This document shows, piece by piece, positions 17,307 through 25,407 of a stretch of 64,000 nucleotides of DNA. The notes beneath the pieces are model-generated. The model was not told the DNA's origin. It ran no database searches and saw only the letters and a list, made by a program, of their open reading frames with translations. Where the stretch lies: positions 1 through 64,000 of the forward strand of contig CAJJCB010000015.1 in NCBI GenBank assembly GCA_905182565.1, written 5' to 3'. Position 1 is the stretch's first letter, and every line of letters begins with the position of its first letter. A program made the translations under genes and the position numbers. The DNA is from Acidimicrobiaceae bacterium (GTDB taxonomy: Bacteria > Actinomycetota > Acidimicrobiia > Acidimicrobiales > Poriferisodalaceae).

Positions 17307-20300
17307 CTACCAGGTGTCAACCATCGGCCGCTTTTTGCCCTTGCGAGGTTCAGGGGCAGGGGCTGACTTCAGAGCCATCGATATCCAGGTGCGACTCTCC
17401 GCTGGGTCAATCACATCATCTAATTCAAATGATGTGGCAGTGCTTACTGCTTTTCCGCTTTCGTATAGTTTCGCTACCATCATCTCGTAGTAAGCAATTC
17501 GCTCCTCAGGGTCTTCGATAGCTTCCATTTCTTTGCGGTAGCCCAGTTTTACGAAGCCTTCTAATCCCATTCCGCCAAACTCCCCAGTAGGCCAGGAGAC
17601 ACAAAAAATAGGTGCCTTGAAGCTGCCGCCAGCCATTGCCTGAGCTCCTAGACCGTAGCCTTTTCTTAAAACAATCGTCATAAATGGCACTGTGACGCTA
17701 GCGGATGTGACAAACATTCTAGAAGCATGACGCACTGTCGCAGCGTATTCCGCTTCGGGCCCAACCATGATTCCCGGGGTGTCGCATAAAAAAATGAGAG
17801 GGATATCATGAGCATCGCACAGTTGCATAAAACGGCTGCCTTTATCGCCAACGTCAGCGTCTATAGCGCCGCCTAGGTGATGATTATTGTTAGCGATAAT
17901 ACCGACGGAACGTCCTTCTATCCGACCAAATGAGGTGACGCAGCCAGGTCCCCAGCCTTTACGAATCTCTAGCACAGAGTCAACATCACACATTTTGTCA
18001 ATAATGTGGCGCACATCGTAAGCACGCAGTCGATTCTCGGGAATTGAGTGCCGCAGCTCACGTTGGTCATGCGATTCCCATTCAGATGTGGCGCCTTGGA
18101 AGTAAGAAAGATATTTTTTAGCTACTTCGACCGCTTCCTCTTCATCCTTTACAAGGATATCTATTACTCCATTTGGGTATTGAACGTCAGTTGGGCCAAC
18201 TTCTTCTGGCCGAAAGACTCCGAGGCCTCCGCCTTCAATCATCGCTGGCCCACCTATCCCGATGTTTGAGCCTTCAGTAGCGATAATCACATCGCAACAC
18301 CCCAAAAGAACAGCGTTCCCGGCGAAGCAGCGACCATTGGTGATTCCTACTAGCGGTACTAGTCCGCTGAGTTTCGCAAACAGTGTAAAAGCCCAGCAAT
18401 CGAGTCCAATGCCGATGCCATCTGTGTCGCCAGGCCGCCCGCCTCCGCCTTCGGCAAACAAAACAGTCGGAAGTTTATTAAGTTCTGCAACTTCGAAAAG
18501 GCGGTCTTTTTTTCGGTGGTTGTATAAACCTTGGGTTCCGGCAAGAACCATGTAGTCATAAGACATGACCATTGTTTGGGAAACTTTTTCGTCGAAAAGA
18601 TGGCCATTGACGCTTCCGACTCCGGCCACCATTCCGTCGCCCTGAGTATTAGCAATTAGATCGTCCATGCTTCGTCGTCGTCTTTGAGCTGCGACCATCA
18701 AAGCCCCGTACTCAATGAACGTGTCCGGATCGACCAGCTGAGCGACGTTTTCCCTAGCTGTACGATGTCCTCGGTCATGGCGCTTTTCCACCGCCGTAGG
18801 CTTTGATTCGTCAAGACCTACCCGGTGACGGTCGAATACTTCTTGAAGGTCAGGGCGAACATAATCAAGGTCTATGGAGGAGTCAATTTCTTGGGCTTGG
18901 AGGTCAACATCGGCTTCTTCAATAAACAAAAGTGGGTGTGACTCGTAAACGGTGTCACCTGGTTTAACTCCAACTAATCGAACTATGCCACTGAGTGTGG
19001 ACGCAATAACATGCTCCATTTTCATTGCTTCCATAACCAGAATCGCGCTCCCTTCAGCTACAAGATCGCCTTCTTGGACCGAAAGTGAAACAATTGTTCC
19101 TTGAAGTGGCGCCTCGACAGCCTGACTACCCGCAGGACCCATTGGGCTAGCAGCTGACCTCTCTGCTGGCGCCGGAGAAGCTGAGGTAAGCGATGAATTA
19201 GAACCACCAATATCGCCATGTTCAAGCACTGCAAGCGGGTCTCTGCTGACTTGTACTCCTGCTAATGGCGACGCAGAAATAGGTAGTTGGTGCTGTTCAT
19301 TCTCGCTAGCTGCTTCAACAAGATCAGCACCGTTTTCGCTAATGAAATTAGTAGTTAGGTCATTTTCTTGAACTTCTGTCCGGTCTAATAACGCCATTAA
19401 GTAACTGATGTTCGTTTCGACTCCTTCAATATGGAATTCTTCCAATGCTCGACGGGTTCGGCGAATGGCATCTGAGTAGGAGGAGCTTGATGAGTAACCA
19501 ATGACTTTCGCTAGAAGAGAATCATAATTTGGGCTCGTCGAATATCCGGTGTATCCATATGTGTCAACACGAACTCCAGGTCCGCTAGGTGGGTTGAACG
19601 TCGTAAGGGTGCCACCGGTGGGACGAGCGGTTCCTTCAGGAGTCATTGTCTCGGTATTGACTCGGCACTGGATCGCGTGACCACGCGGTTGAGGAATTTC
19701 GGATTGTGTCAATCCGAGGTCCGAAAGCGATTCTCCTCCAATGATTCGAATCTGACTTTGAACTAGGTCTACTCCAGTCACAGCTTCGGTCACAGTGTGC
19801 TCAACCTGCAGGCGCGCATTGGTTTCAATGAAAGCGACATTGCTAGGGTCGTCTGCGTCGACGAGGAACTCCCAGGTGCCAAGGCCTCTATAGCCAGCGT
19901 GCTGAGCCATCTTGACGGCGGCATTAGCTAAAAGTGTGCGCGTGTCGTCAGGAAGAGTAGGAGAGGGCGCTATCTCAATAATTTTCTGATTCTGTCGCTG
20001 GATAGTGCATTCTCTCTCGCCTAAATGGCTGACTTGATTCCCATCACCAATGATCTGAATCTCAATGTGTCGCGCCGCTTCGATAAGTTTTTCTACGTAA
20101 ACGTCCCCATTGCCAAATGCAGCTTTTGCTTCGCTTTGACAACGCTCATAGGCAGATGCCAAATCACCACCTACTCGGACTGGGCGCATGCCCCGGCCTC
20201 CGCCGCCGGCAATAGCTTTGATCATAACTGACCCGTGTTTATCGGCGAATGCTCGAACTTCTTCAAGCGTCGTAGGGCCAGACGTAGCTGGAGCTAAAGG

Positions 20301-20684
20301 TACGTTGAGTTCAGTCGCTAAGGCGCGAGCGGCAGTTTTATCTCCGAAAAGAGCTAAATGCTGCGCCGAAGGCCCAATAAAGTTTAGGCCGTTTACCTCT
20401 GTAGCTTCTGCGAAATCAGCATTCTCAGCTAGGAAACCATAACCAGGATGAATTGCATCGCAGCCTTCTGACAAGGCGCTTTGGATAATTTGGTTTATAT
20501 CCAAGTAGGCAGATGCTCCACTTCCTACGAGAGAAACAGCAGCGTCTGCCATCTGCACATGGAGCGATTGGGCATCGTCTTGACTATAAACAGCGACGGC
20601 GGTGATCCCTAAATCGCGTGCAGCCCGGATAATCCGGACAGCTATTTCGCCCCGGTTAGCAATTAGTAACTTCTGAACGCTCAT
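17307..20684 (-). CDS. Single-chain acyl-CoA carboxylase (BC-BCCP-CT fusion)
   Basis: A 1,125-residue enzyme carrying every activity of a biotin-dependent acyl-CoA carboxylase. Residues 1-445 are biotin carboxylase (KLLIANRGEIAVRI, ATP-grasp GGGGRGMRPV, ETNARLQVEHTVTE). About 520-595 is the biotin carrier domain with EAMKMEH; Lys555 is the biotinylation site. About 605-1125 is the carboxyltransferase. Single-chain carboxylases of this kind are known from Actinobacteria and act on acetyl- to long-chain acyl-CoA. I chose the ATG at 20684, preceded by GAGGAG at 6-8 nt, over one 18 nt upstream. Leftward downstream of the MaoC-like group's promoter direction, it is preceded by that dehydratase gene after 61 bp of spacing. 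Confidence 0.93.
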   Translation of the reverse strand: MSVQKLLIANRGEIAVRIIRAARDLGITAVAVYSQDDAQSLHVQMADAAVSLVGSGASAYLDINQIIQSALSEGCDAIHPGYGFLAENADFAEATEVNGLNFIGPSAQHLALFGDKTAARALATELNVPLAPATSGPTTLEEVRAFADKHGSVMIKAIAGGGGRGMRPVRVGGDLASAYERCQSEAKAAFGNGDVYVEKLIEAARHIEIQIIGDGNQVSHLGERECTIQRQNQKIIEIAPSPTLPDDTRTLLANAAVKMAQHAGYRGLGTWEFLVDADDPSNVAFIETNARLQVEHTVTEAVTGVDLVQSQIRIIGGESLSDLGLTQSEIPQPRGHAIQCRVNTETMTPEGTARPTGGTLTTFNPPSGPGVRVDTYGYTGYSTSPNYDSLLAKVIGYSSSSSYSDAIRRTRRALEEFHIEGVETNISYLMALLDRTEVQENDLTTNFISENGADLVEAASENEQHQLPISASPLAGVQVSRDPLAVLEHGDIGGSNSSLTSASPAPAERSAASPMGPAGSQAVEAPLQGTIVSLSVQEGDLVAEGSAILVMEAMKMEHVIASTLSGIVRLVGVKPGDTVYESHPLLFIEEADVDLQAQEIDSSIDLDYVRPDLQEVFDRHRVGLDESKPTAVEKRHDRGHRTARENVAQLVDPDTFIEYGALMVAAQRRRRSMDDLIANTQGDGMVAGVGSVNGHLFDEKVSQTMVMSYDYMVLAGTQGLYNHRKKDRLFEVAELNKLPTVLFAEGGGGRPGDTDGIGIGLDCWAFTLFAKLSGLVPLVGITNGRCFAGNAVLLGCCDVIIATEGSNIGIGGPAMIEGGGLGVFRPEEVGPTDVQYPNGVIDILVKDEEEAVEVAKKYLSYFQGATSEWESHDQRELRHSIPENRLRAYDVRHIIDKMCDVDSVLEIRKGWGPGCVTSFGRIEGRSVGIIANNNHHLGGAIDADVGDKGSRFMQLCDAHDIPLIFLCDTPGIMVGPEAEYAATVRHASRMFVTSASVTVPFMTIVLRKGYGLGAQAMAGGSFKAPIFCVSWPTGEFGGMGLEGFVKLGYRKEMEAIEDPEERIAYYEMMVAKLYESGKAVSTATSFELDDVIDPAESRTWISMALKSAPAPEPRKGKKRPMVDTW

Positions 20685-20745
20685 GAGATCTCCTCGGCAC
20701 ACACGGCGAACAAAGTTTTAGTGCATAGCGGGACTCAATGCGCTC

Positions 20746-21591
20746 CTAACTGCGAGGTAATGGATCCAAAATAACCACAACCTGACGAATATGGCTTAGC
20801 TCAAGGCCTCGATCGTCAATAAAAACAGCGTCAGTCGTTGACCAATGTTTCCCTTTCCTTAGTTCAACGCCTCTCCAGCGTCCGGCAACTGTTACTGAAC
20901 CCCCAGCCCTGTGTGCCGATAAATGCTGAATCTTGCCAGAAGCATGAATACCAGCAGGAAACCTGTAGCTATGCCGGATTAGGGGCGTCATCTGTCCTGG
21001 CGCCCATGAAGGATGGACAAGAGGTGCGACGGACGGATCATCTGACTGCCATCGAAAGTCATCATCAACAATTCGAGAAGTCATCCATTCGTTGTGTTCT
21101 CTCAGCCCAATGGGCACCGACATCGCTGGGTAGTCAGTATCGGTTGGGATCTGGTCGGGGCCGGTGAAAGTGGGTTTAGTCGCGGGAGCAACTGGGTTTC
21201 GAGAAGTCGGTAAAACAAAGTCTGGCCTCCAAGGGCCATCGCCGAGACCGATAGTCCCTTCGATAGTGATTCGGTTGTCGCTACCGGCGCGTTGGGTGAT
21301 AATTCCTACGCTTGAGTCTGACGGGTCAGGAATGACCTCAGTGTGAAGCTCATCACCAGCAAATACTGGTCTGGGGAATTTGATGTCCGCCCAACCATGT
21401 GAAAGCCATGAATCGCCTGCGGCGTCGAGAATCGCAGGAACCATCCAGCCGTAGGTATGGATACCTGCCACAATCGGCCCGGCGTAACCGTAGCCGCCAG
21501 CTTTTTCATCATGAATCGGGTTTGCGTTAACTACCTCGGGAGGATCTGGAAGAGCAACCTTTGAGCATCCAGACCGAATAATTTCAGACAT
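20746..21591 (-). CDS. MaoC-like hot-dog acyl dehydratase/hydratase
   Basis: A 281-residue double hot-dog protein. Near residue 24 NANPIHDEKAGGYGYAGPIVAGI matches the hydratase-2 catalytic pattern NPxHxD with a following glycine-rich helix. The second half (PAGIHASGKIQHLSAHRAGG) looks like a second hot-dog lobe without an evident active site. It would hydrate an enoyl-CoA or dehydrate a 3-hydroxyacyl-CoA. Its ATG directly abuts the stop of the dienelactone hydrolase gene (TAAATG), so the two are translated as one unit. Together with the carboxylase gene it suggests acyl-CoA catabolism. Confidence 0.85.
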   Translation of the reverse strand: MSEIIRSGCSKVALPDPPEVVNANPIHDEKAGGYGYAGPIVAGIHTYGWMVPAILDAAGDSWLSHGWADIKFPRPVFAGDELHTEVIPDPSDSSVGIITQRAGSDNRITIEGTIGLGDGPWRPDFVLPTSRNPVAPATKPTFTGPDQIPTDTDYPAMSVPIGLREHNEWMTSRIVDDDFRWQSDDPSVAPLVHPSWAPGQMTPLIRHSYRFPAGIHASGKIQHLSAHRAGGSVTVAGRWRGVELRKGKHWSTTDAVFIDDRGLELSHIRQVVVILDPLPRS

Positions 21592-22326
21592 TTAACTGTT
21601 TCTTAAGGTGCGGTTAAACATCGAAGAAAGCAACTCCCAGTGTCTTTCAGCAGCCGACTTATTGAATAACGGTCTCTGTGGGAAGACGAAACCGTGGTCA
21701 ACGTCTATGACCCACTCAGAAGTGTGTTTCACGCTGGCATTATCTAACGCATCGACGAGTCGATCAAAGTGCGGTTTGTCCACATAATGATCTCGCTCAG
21801 CAGCCATAACCAATACTTCAGCAGATATTTCAGAAGCACGCGAATGCGGCGAGTCCTCTCCATCAACCGCTAGACGAACCCCATGAATGGTCGCTGCGGC
21901 TTTGATCACACTTGGGAACTCTGCGGCGACCCACAAAGCAAACGGCCCACTCATACAATACCCGGTTACGCCAACCGCTGAGGCGTCTGCAACTTCGGCC
22001 GTTTCTGCGTATTTAATTAGATCCCCGACATCTTCGGCGACCATTCTGTTAGTCAGATTCCCCATAAGTTCATACATGTATTGAGCGCTAGCTGGGTCCT
22101 CGCGGTGAACAGTAAAAGAGGCTGTGTCGCGGTAATACAAGTTAGGGAGCATCACATAATATCCGTTAGCGCTAATGCGCCGAGCCATATCATGAAGTTC
22201 TTCTCGTTTACCAGGAGCATCCATCAAAAATAGAACCACAGGGAATGGGCCACCTGTCTCAGGGTGCGTAACGAAAGTAGACATTGTTCCGTTACCAGTA
22301 GCGAGGTCTAAATTTTGTTCAATCAT
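21592..22326 (-). CDS. Dienelactone hydrolase family protein
   Basis: A 244-residue alpha/beta hydrolase. The catalytic triad can be read as Cys124 in TGYCMSG, Asp179 in ERDHYVD and His211 in DVDHGF, the Cys-Asp-His set typical of dienelactone hydrolase rather than a serine esterase. No signal peptide, so it is cytoplasmic. The substrate may be a lactone or ester from ring-cleavage or acyl catabolism; the sequence does not settle it. It overlaps the SnoaL-like gene by 4 bp (ATGA) and abuts the MaoC-like gene. Confidence 0.9.
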   Translation of the reverse strand: MIEQNLDLATGNGTMSTFVTHPETGGPFPVVLFLMDAPGKREELHDMARRISANGYYVMLPNLYYRDTASFTVHREDPASAQYMYELMGNLTNRMVAEDVGDLIKYAETAEVADASAVGVTGYCMSGPFALWVAAEFPSVIKAAATIHGVRLAVDGEDSPHSRASEISAEVLVMAAERDHYVDKPHFDRLVDALDNASVKHTSEWVIDVDHGFVFPQRPLFNKSAAERHWELLSSMFNRTLRNS

Positions 22327-22763
22327 TGAGCGGCCTTAAGCTCTTGGCCCATGGACCGGGCTGCATAGAGTGTGTCGGCGTATTCTTCCATACGGACTAT
22401 TTTGCCATCCCCGCAGGTGTAGACCCAACAATACTGATTGTCGTAATCGCTTCCGGTTGCTTTAGCTGTAGCCAATAGCCGTTGTTGCACCACGGCCATT
22501 TCCCCATCGACAATGATGTTACGAATCTCAAGGTTAAACGGCTTAGATAGATCAAAGTTGTTTTTAACAGTCCGACCGCCTAACTCAGCTGCCACTTCTT
22601 CGCCAAAGACTTGACGGTTCTCATCCGACGGAACAGTAGTAACGCTTTGAGGTAACTGCCACACAACGTCATCTGCTAAGCAGTCCTTGACTGTTTTCAA
22701 ATCTCCAGTAGTTAAGGCTTCATAATACCGAGCGATTAACGATCGAGTTTGTTCAGTGTTCAT
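22323..22763 (-). CDS. SnoaL-like NTF2-fold protein
   Basis: A 146-residue single-domain NTF2-fold protein. The layout IARYYEALTTGDLKTVKDCLADDVVWQLP is the usual first helix pair and strand. Such proteins act as small isomerases, cyclases or dehydratases, or have no catalysis at all. It is the first gene of the leftward run ending with the fused carboxylase, and shares ATGA with the hydrolase gene. Specific role unknown. Confidence 0.78.
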   Translation of the reverse strand: MNTEQTRSLIARYYEALTTGDLKTVKDCLADDVVWQLPQSVTTVPSDENRQVFGEEVAAELGGRTVKNNFDLSKPFNLEIRNIIVDGEMAVVQQRLLATAKATGSDYDNQYCWVYTCGDGKIVRMEEYADTLYAARSMGQELKAAQ

Positions 22764-22887
22764 GAGTGACAGTTCATCATGTCATGGCTCTAGTCTGTCG
22801 AAAAAGTTAAGAAAAGCCTGAAAGTAGTTATAAAATTTCGTTGGCTTAATCCCGTGTTTTGTTTACCGCGACTCCACTATTTGCGAT

Positions 22888-22907
22888 GACTATAGGGCCC
22901 TATCGTC
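22888..22907. promoter_or_regulatory. Operator-like palindrome around ATAGGGCCCTAT
   Basis: The perfect 12-bp palindrome ATAGGGCCCTAT (22892-22903) extends to 20 bp, GAC...GTC, with one mismatched pair. It is between divergent catabolic genes, which fits a repressor site. No T-run follows it. Confidence 0.4.
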
Positions 22908-23000
22908 AATTTCGTTATTAGCTAAGTGCGCAAAGACCGCTATCAACAAAATTCCTTGAACGTAAGTCTCGCCACCTTCAGCACGTCAGCCAGCAACGGC

Positions 23001-23027
23001 AACTATCTGCACAACAGGCGGATAGTT
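23001..23027 (+). promoter_or_regulatory. Stem-loop upstream of enoyl-CoA hydratase gene
   Basis: AACTATCTGC and GCGGATAGTT form a 10-bp stem with one G-U wobble around a 7-nt loop. It lies about 70 bp before the hydratase start and could be in its leader RNA or be a DNA operator. No T-run follows. Confidence 0.35.
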
Positions 23028-23035
23028 CAATGCAG

Positions 23036-23049
23036 TAATGCTTGCATTA
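23036..23049. promoter_or_regulatory. Palindrome TAATGCTTGCATTA
   Basis: Six-bp arms around TT, 46 bp before the hydratase start and 8 bp after the preceding stem-loop. The close pairing of the two repeats suggests a regulatory site; the binder is unknown. Confidence 0.35.
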
Positions 23050-23094
23050 ACGCAGACCGGAGTTAGCTACGCCGGGGTGTGTTAGGAAATAAGT

Positions 23095-23910
23095 ATGCAA
23101 TCATTACCGTGGACGCCTCAATATTTTCTATATGAAGAGATTCGACCAGAAGTAGCTCGAATCACTATTAATCGGCCCGAAGTTCGAAATGCTATAAATA
23201 CCCCAGCGCATAAAGAATGGAGCGACCTTCTCGACTTCGCAGCTGATGATGACAGCATCTCGATAATTGTTGTAACAGGAAGCGGTAAGCAAGCTTTCTG
23301 TGCGGGTCGTGATCTAAAATATTTGTCAAAAATTCAAAACTCATCTGATGAAGAAAAAGCTGAAGATGCTGAAACCATGTCTCAGGTGACAAAACTCATA
23401 GAACGGTTTGATTACCCGAAACCGTTGATAGCGCAAGTGAATGGTGTTGCTCTAGGCGGTGGATTCGAAGTTGCTATGGCATGTGATTTGGTTGTGGCGG
23501 CCGACCACGTACTGTTTGGGCTCCCTGAGCCCCGCCGAGGCATATATGCCGGTGGTGGGGGAGTTCATCGACTTCCACGTCAGGTTCCGTTGAAACTAGC
23601 GATGGAGTATCTGTTAACCGGGAATTCCCTTACAGCAAAGCGAGCTTTAGACATCGGTTTAGTGAATCGAGTCGTGCCCTTCGAACAGTTAGAAAGTAGC
23701 GTCAATGAGCTAATCGATGACATTTTATTAGGTGCGCCATTATCAATCCAGGCCACGAAGCAAGCTTCAGCCAGGGGCCTTGACCTTCCCTTGAAAGAAG
23801 CTTTTTATGGTAGGTACCCAGCAGTTCAGAAAATGATGGCAAGCGATGATGCTAAAGAAGGACCGAAAGCTTTCGCAGAAAAACGAACCCCACTTTGGAA
23901 AGGCCGATAA
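23095..23910 (+). CDS. Enoyl-CoA hydratase/isomerase (crotonase family)
   Basis: A 271-residue crotonase-fold enzyme. Both acid/base glutamates of enoyl-CoA hydratase are in place: Glu125 in GGGFEVAMACD and Glu145 in FGLPEPRRG. The oxyanion-hole stretches AFCAGRDLKYL and NGVALGGG are also present. It would add water to a trans-2-enoyl-CoA in fatty or branched acid oxidation. TTAGGAAAT about 7 nt before the ATG is a moderate ribosome site. Transcribed alone, away from the carboxylase run. Confidence 0.92.
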   Translation: MQSLPWTPQYFLYEEIRPEVARITINRPEVRNAINTPAHKEWSDLLDFAADDDSISIIVVTGSGKQAFCAGRDLKYLSKIQNSSDEEKAEDAETMSQVTKLIERFDYPKPLIAQVNGVALGGGFEVAMACDLVVAADHVLFGLPEPRRGIYAGGGGVHRLPRQVPLKLAMEYLLTGNSLTAKRALDIGLVNRVVPFEQLESSVNELIDDILLGAPLSIQATKQASARGLDLPLKEAFYGRYPAVQKMMASDDAKEGPKAFAEKRTPLWKGR

Positions 23911-23939
23911 AAAACAGGTCTACGAAACTCGCTGAAGGG

Positions 23940-24827
23940 TTAGTCCTTGCTAACCCCATGAGATTGGCCCATAACTAAACAAGCTAAGGCGCCCAGAACG
24001 ATTGCCATCCCTACGAATTGTAAAAAAACAAGGCTCTCACCGAGAAATAGCCACGCCAAGATACCCGAAGTAACAGGAATTACCAAAGTTAAAGTTGACC
24101 CCAACCAAGCCGGAATTCTTCCTAAAGACCAGTTCATCAGCATGTGCGAAGCGAACCCAGGACCAATCGCCAAGACCACAAGCCACGTCCAAGCATTGGC
24201 AGAAGGCATAACGAACAGCTGCCCAGAGAATAAGGCGAAAGGTGTGGCAAAAAGAGCACACACTAGAGCGCTTGCCCCTGTGTACTGAGACGACTCTATA
24301 TGTTCCGAGCTTCGTTTCGAAAAAATAAAATAACCTGTCCAAGCTATTACAGTAGCGATCGAGAGAAGGTCACCTTTCGGGCTCCATTCTGGAAGACCCG
24401 ACGAACCAAATAAGACCACTGCCACTCCAACGAGGGCGACCATCGCCAAGCCCCAATCGCGACGCTTCGGACGTTCTCCGAAAAGCCTGCCAGCGATTAA
24501 AAGCATTATTACAGGCTGACATGAGCCAATTACTGTGGCGTTAGCAACCGTAGTCATTCTCAAAGCCGTGAAAAAAAGCATGATGTCAGCACCGAGCGCA
24601 ACTCCACCCATCCAAGAAAATTTGAATGAACTTAACCTGAGCGGCGTTCCGCGTACCCACAGAAAAACTAAAACGATTATCGCGTAAATCCAGATCCTCC
24701 AAAAAGTAACTGAAAGAGGGCCTAGCTCATCTATGCCTTTGGCAATGACACCGGACGCGGCCCAGCCGACCATCGCCAAGCCGGCAGCTGGTAATCCACG
24801 AGAAATATCTTGAGGAGGAGCGCTCAC
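23940..24827 (-). CDS. EamA/DMT-family permease
   Basis: A 295-residue membrane protein with two EamA repeats of about five helices each (GLAMVGWAASGVIAKGI; ATVIAWTGYFIFSKR) and about ten transmembrane segments. The drug/metabolite superfamily exports or imports amino acids, nucleosides and small metabolites. Its ATG overlaps the stop of the ATC-hydrolase-like gene as ATGA, so it may move that enzyme's substrate or product. That link is inferred from the overlap alone. Confidence 0.88.
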   Translation of the reverse strand: MSAPPQDISRGLPAAGLAMVGWAASGVIAKGIDELGPLSVTFWRIWIYAIIVLVFLWVRGTPLRLSSFKFSWMGGVALGADIMLFFTALRMTTVANATVIGSCQPVIMLLIAGRLFGERPKRRDWGLAMVALVGVAVVLFGSSGLPEWSPKGDLLSIATVIAWTGYFIFSKRSSEHIESSQYTGASALVCALFATPFALFSGQLFVMPSANAWTWLVVLAIGPGFASHMLMNWSLGRIPAWLGSTLTLVIPVTSGILAWLFLGESLVFLQFVGMAIVLGALACLVMGQSHGVSKD

Positions 24828-25354
24828 TCTTTTTCAGATAACTGCACTGCAATGGGTTCAGGGTCGATCGAGTATCGGAAATCGCAATGAGATGCACCAT
24901 TCATAATGGTTTGTGTTCGTTCAAATTTGATATCTGAATTGAACCCTTCAACCATCGTTCCATCACGATTACAAGAGAACAAAGCGCCAAGCTCAGGAAT
25001 ACCTAGTCCCGTGTACATCTCGGCGTAATGGCAGCGAACAACATTGAACGCAAAAACATTTTCAGTTTGCTCAATTACGTCTATTTCGAGTGCTCCACCT
25101 TTTGTCCAGTTCTCAAGAGAATCAGCAAAGGCTCCAATATCATTTGCCCCAAGAGCTTTAGCGAGTTCAGCTCCTTGTGATTTGGCAACTGAAACAACCA
25201 CCTCTCGCGCTATTGCTTGGACCTTCTCTTCGCCGAACTCCTCGCCGAGCCGCTCTATCAAAGGCGCAACGATCCGTGCTTCTATCTCTCGTCGCTTCAG
25301 TACGCCAATATCATTTAGCGTGTCTGGTGGGCTTATTGGCTGGTTGTCGTTCAC
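24824..25354 (-). CDS. L-2-amino-thiazoline-4-carboxylate hydrolase-like protein
   Basis: A 176-residue protein with the conserved C-terminal pattern of the ATC hydrolase family: VVRCHYAEMYTGLGIPELG, FSCNRDG and the closing GASHCDFRY with its cysteine. The characterised member opens the thiazoline ring in the route from ATC to L-cysteine in Pseudomonas; most relatives are untested. Three conserved cysteines (in VVRC, FSC and SHC) are visible. Coupled to the permease gene by ATGA. The assignment is at family level only. Confidence 0.8.
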   Translation of the reverse strand: MNDNQPISPPDTLNDIGVLKRREIEARIVAPLIERLGEEFGEEKVQAIAREVVVSVAKSQGAELAKALGANDIGAFADSLENWTKGGALEIDVIEQTENVFAFNVVRCHYAEMYTGLGIPELGALFSCNRDGTMVEGFNSDIKFERTQTIMNGASHCDFRYSIDPEPIAVQLSEKE

Positions 25355-25407
25355 TACTCCAGGCTGCCATCTAAATAGCGCCTTAGGAAATCAAATATAG
25401 AAAACTT

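Larger units (their letters stand above)
22764..23094. other. Palindrome-rich divergent intergenic region
   Basis: A 331-bp gap between divergent operons, with no convincing ORF and no tRNA-like fold. It contains three inverted repeats, annotated separately, and must hold the promoters of the SnoaL/carboxylase run and of the enoyl-CoA hydratase gene. Confidence 0.6.
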
